Of a stretch of 32,847 nucleotides of DNA, positions 32,394-32,847 are shown piece after piece. Source of the stretch: Flavobacteriales bacterium. GTDB taxonomy: Bacteria; Bacteroidota; Bacteroidia; Flavobacteriales_D; UBA2798. Below the pieces are notes generated by a model that saw nothing but the letters and a program-made list of their open reading frames with translations, had not been told where the DNA came from and did no database searches. The stretch spans positions 1 to 32,847 of the forward strand of contig JAIBBF010000030.1 of NCBI GenBank assembly GCA_019694795.1. Direction: 5' to 3'. The position numbers and the translations under genes were made by a program. The first letter of the stretch is position 1, and each line of letters starts with the position of its first letter.

Positions 32394-32801
32394 ATGTATT
32401 CGCACCGTATTCAACTTCGCGTTCGTTATGGAGAAACAGACCGTATGGGTTATTGTTATTATGGAAACTATGCCGAATACTATGAAGTGGGTCGTGTTGA
32501 AACCTTGAGAAGTCTTGGTTTCAGCTATAAAAAACTGGAAGACGAAGGGGTGTTATTACCGGTTTTGGAATTCACTATTAAATATTTTAAGCCGGCTTAT
32601 TATGATGATGAGCTTCAGCTGGTGACTCAAATTGATGAAATGCAGGGAGCACGGATTCGTTTTAGTTATAAAATGTACAATAATCAGGAGCAATTATTGA
32701 ATGAGGGTCAAACCACTCTTGTTTTCGTTTCTTCTAAAAACGGCAGACCAACTTCTCCCCCGGCCGACCTGGTGGAAGCATTGAAGACTTATCTTCATTG
32801 A
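32394..32801 (+). CDS. Hot-dog acyl-CoA thioesterase (YbgC/4-hydroxybenzoyl-CoA type)
   Basis: 135 residues from 32394 (MYSHRIQLRVRYGETDRMGY), the usual length and start of the family. An in-frame ATG at 32319 would add 25 residues not seen in relatives and would begin right after the sppA terminator. RYGETDRMGYCYYGNYAEYY contains the catalytic Asp and the Tyr/Asn strand of the YbgC type, followed by VGRVETLRSLG and FTIKYFKPAYYDDEL. It hydrolyses acyl-CoA thioesters in the cytoplasm; substrate unknown. TATTTTCA (32371-32378) is a possible -7 box. Confidence 0.9.
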   Translation: MYSHRIQLRVRYGETDRMGYCYYGNYAEYYEVGRVETLRSLGFSYKKLEDEGVLLPVLEFTIKYFKPAYYDDELQLVTQIDEMQGARIRFSYKMYNNQEQLLNEGQTTLVFVSSKNGRPTSPPADLVEALKTYLH

Positions 32802-32847
32802 GCTTTTTTAACATTTCGGCATGTAATTTGGAAGCAACTCTTTTGTT
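32802..32847. other. Window end, undecided
   Basis: 46 bases after the thioesterase stop. On the minus strand two frames are open: one ends at a TAA at 32810-32808, the other runs antisense into the thioesterase gene. A convergent gene may end here, but too little is visible. Confidence 0.3.

Noticed and set aside
32802-32847. C-terminus of a further minus-strand gene
   Set aside because: Two frames are open over 46 bases and no motif separates them, so no CDS is claimed.

Overview
The window looks like chromosome from a member of the Bacteroidota, probably close to the Flavobacteriales. Reasons: type IX secretion (T9SS) type A and type B sorting domains, a PorP/SprF partner protein, a TonB-dependent receptor with an N-terminal carboxypeptidase-regulatory-like domain, a fused alpha/beta E1 dehydrogenase, and promoters of the Bacteroidota type (-7 box TAnnTTTG). 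No IS element, prophage, CRISPR array, tRNA or rRNA was seen. The order is that of an ordinary chromosome.

Layout. 1-6639 (+): a T9SS module, namely a giant HYR-repeat adhesin-like protein cut by the window edge, a PorP/SprF-family protein and an OmpA/PD40 protein, closed by a bidirectional terminator. 6691-8391 (-): a secreted trypsin-like protease with a type A sorting domain. 8392-9070 (+): no large gene, but a strong promoter followed by two Met/Cys/His-rich mini-ORFs, each ending in an intrinsic terminator, then a 46-codon ORF that runs into the end of smpB. This is the most unusual part of the window. 9060-11050 (-): smpB, then a ZIP metal transporter and a DtxR/MntR-family regulator in an operon. 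11130-13870 (+): a TonB-dependent receptor and an overlapping thioredoxin-like gene, divergent from the regulator across a palindromic operator. 13903-17133 (-): a membrane propeller sensor with a PP2C/SpoIIE output domain. 17195-18067 (-): prmC, divergent from a tight + operon at 18125-21582 (ribD, DMT exporter, IMPACT/YigZ protein, M42-like peptidase). 21627-22070 (-): SlyD-type FKBP isomerase. 22239-22964 (+): LOG-family protein. 22967-25419 (-): fused E1 dehydrogenase and a small lipoprotein. 25526-27265 (+): porin-like protein and lipoprotein. 27344-29062 (-): OmpA-like/TPR lipoprotein. 29169-30301 (-): deoxynucleoside kinase and folK. 30408-32240 (+): sppA. 32394-32801 (+): acyl-CoA thioesterase.

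Three themes stand out. First, the tandem leader peptides at 8569-8852 have the architecture of transcription attenuators, and the second has a clear competing antiterminator helix, yet no amino acid biosynthesis gene follows. Second, about nine genes have a -7 box ending only 4-7 nt before the start codon, which predicts leaderless or nearly leaderless mRNAs and fixes several starts (ribD at 18125, folK at 30301, the PP2C sensor at 17133). Third, the metal regulator, ZIP transporter and TonB receptor share a control region with the palindrome TTTAGACTTGTCTAAA, pointing to a metal-uptake regulon. All functional calls rest on reading motifs; no database search was made.
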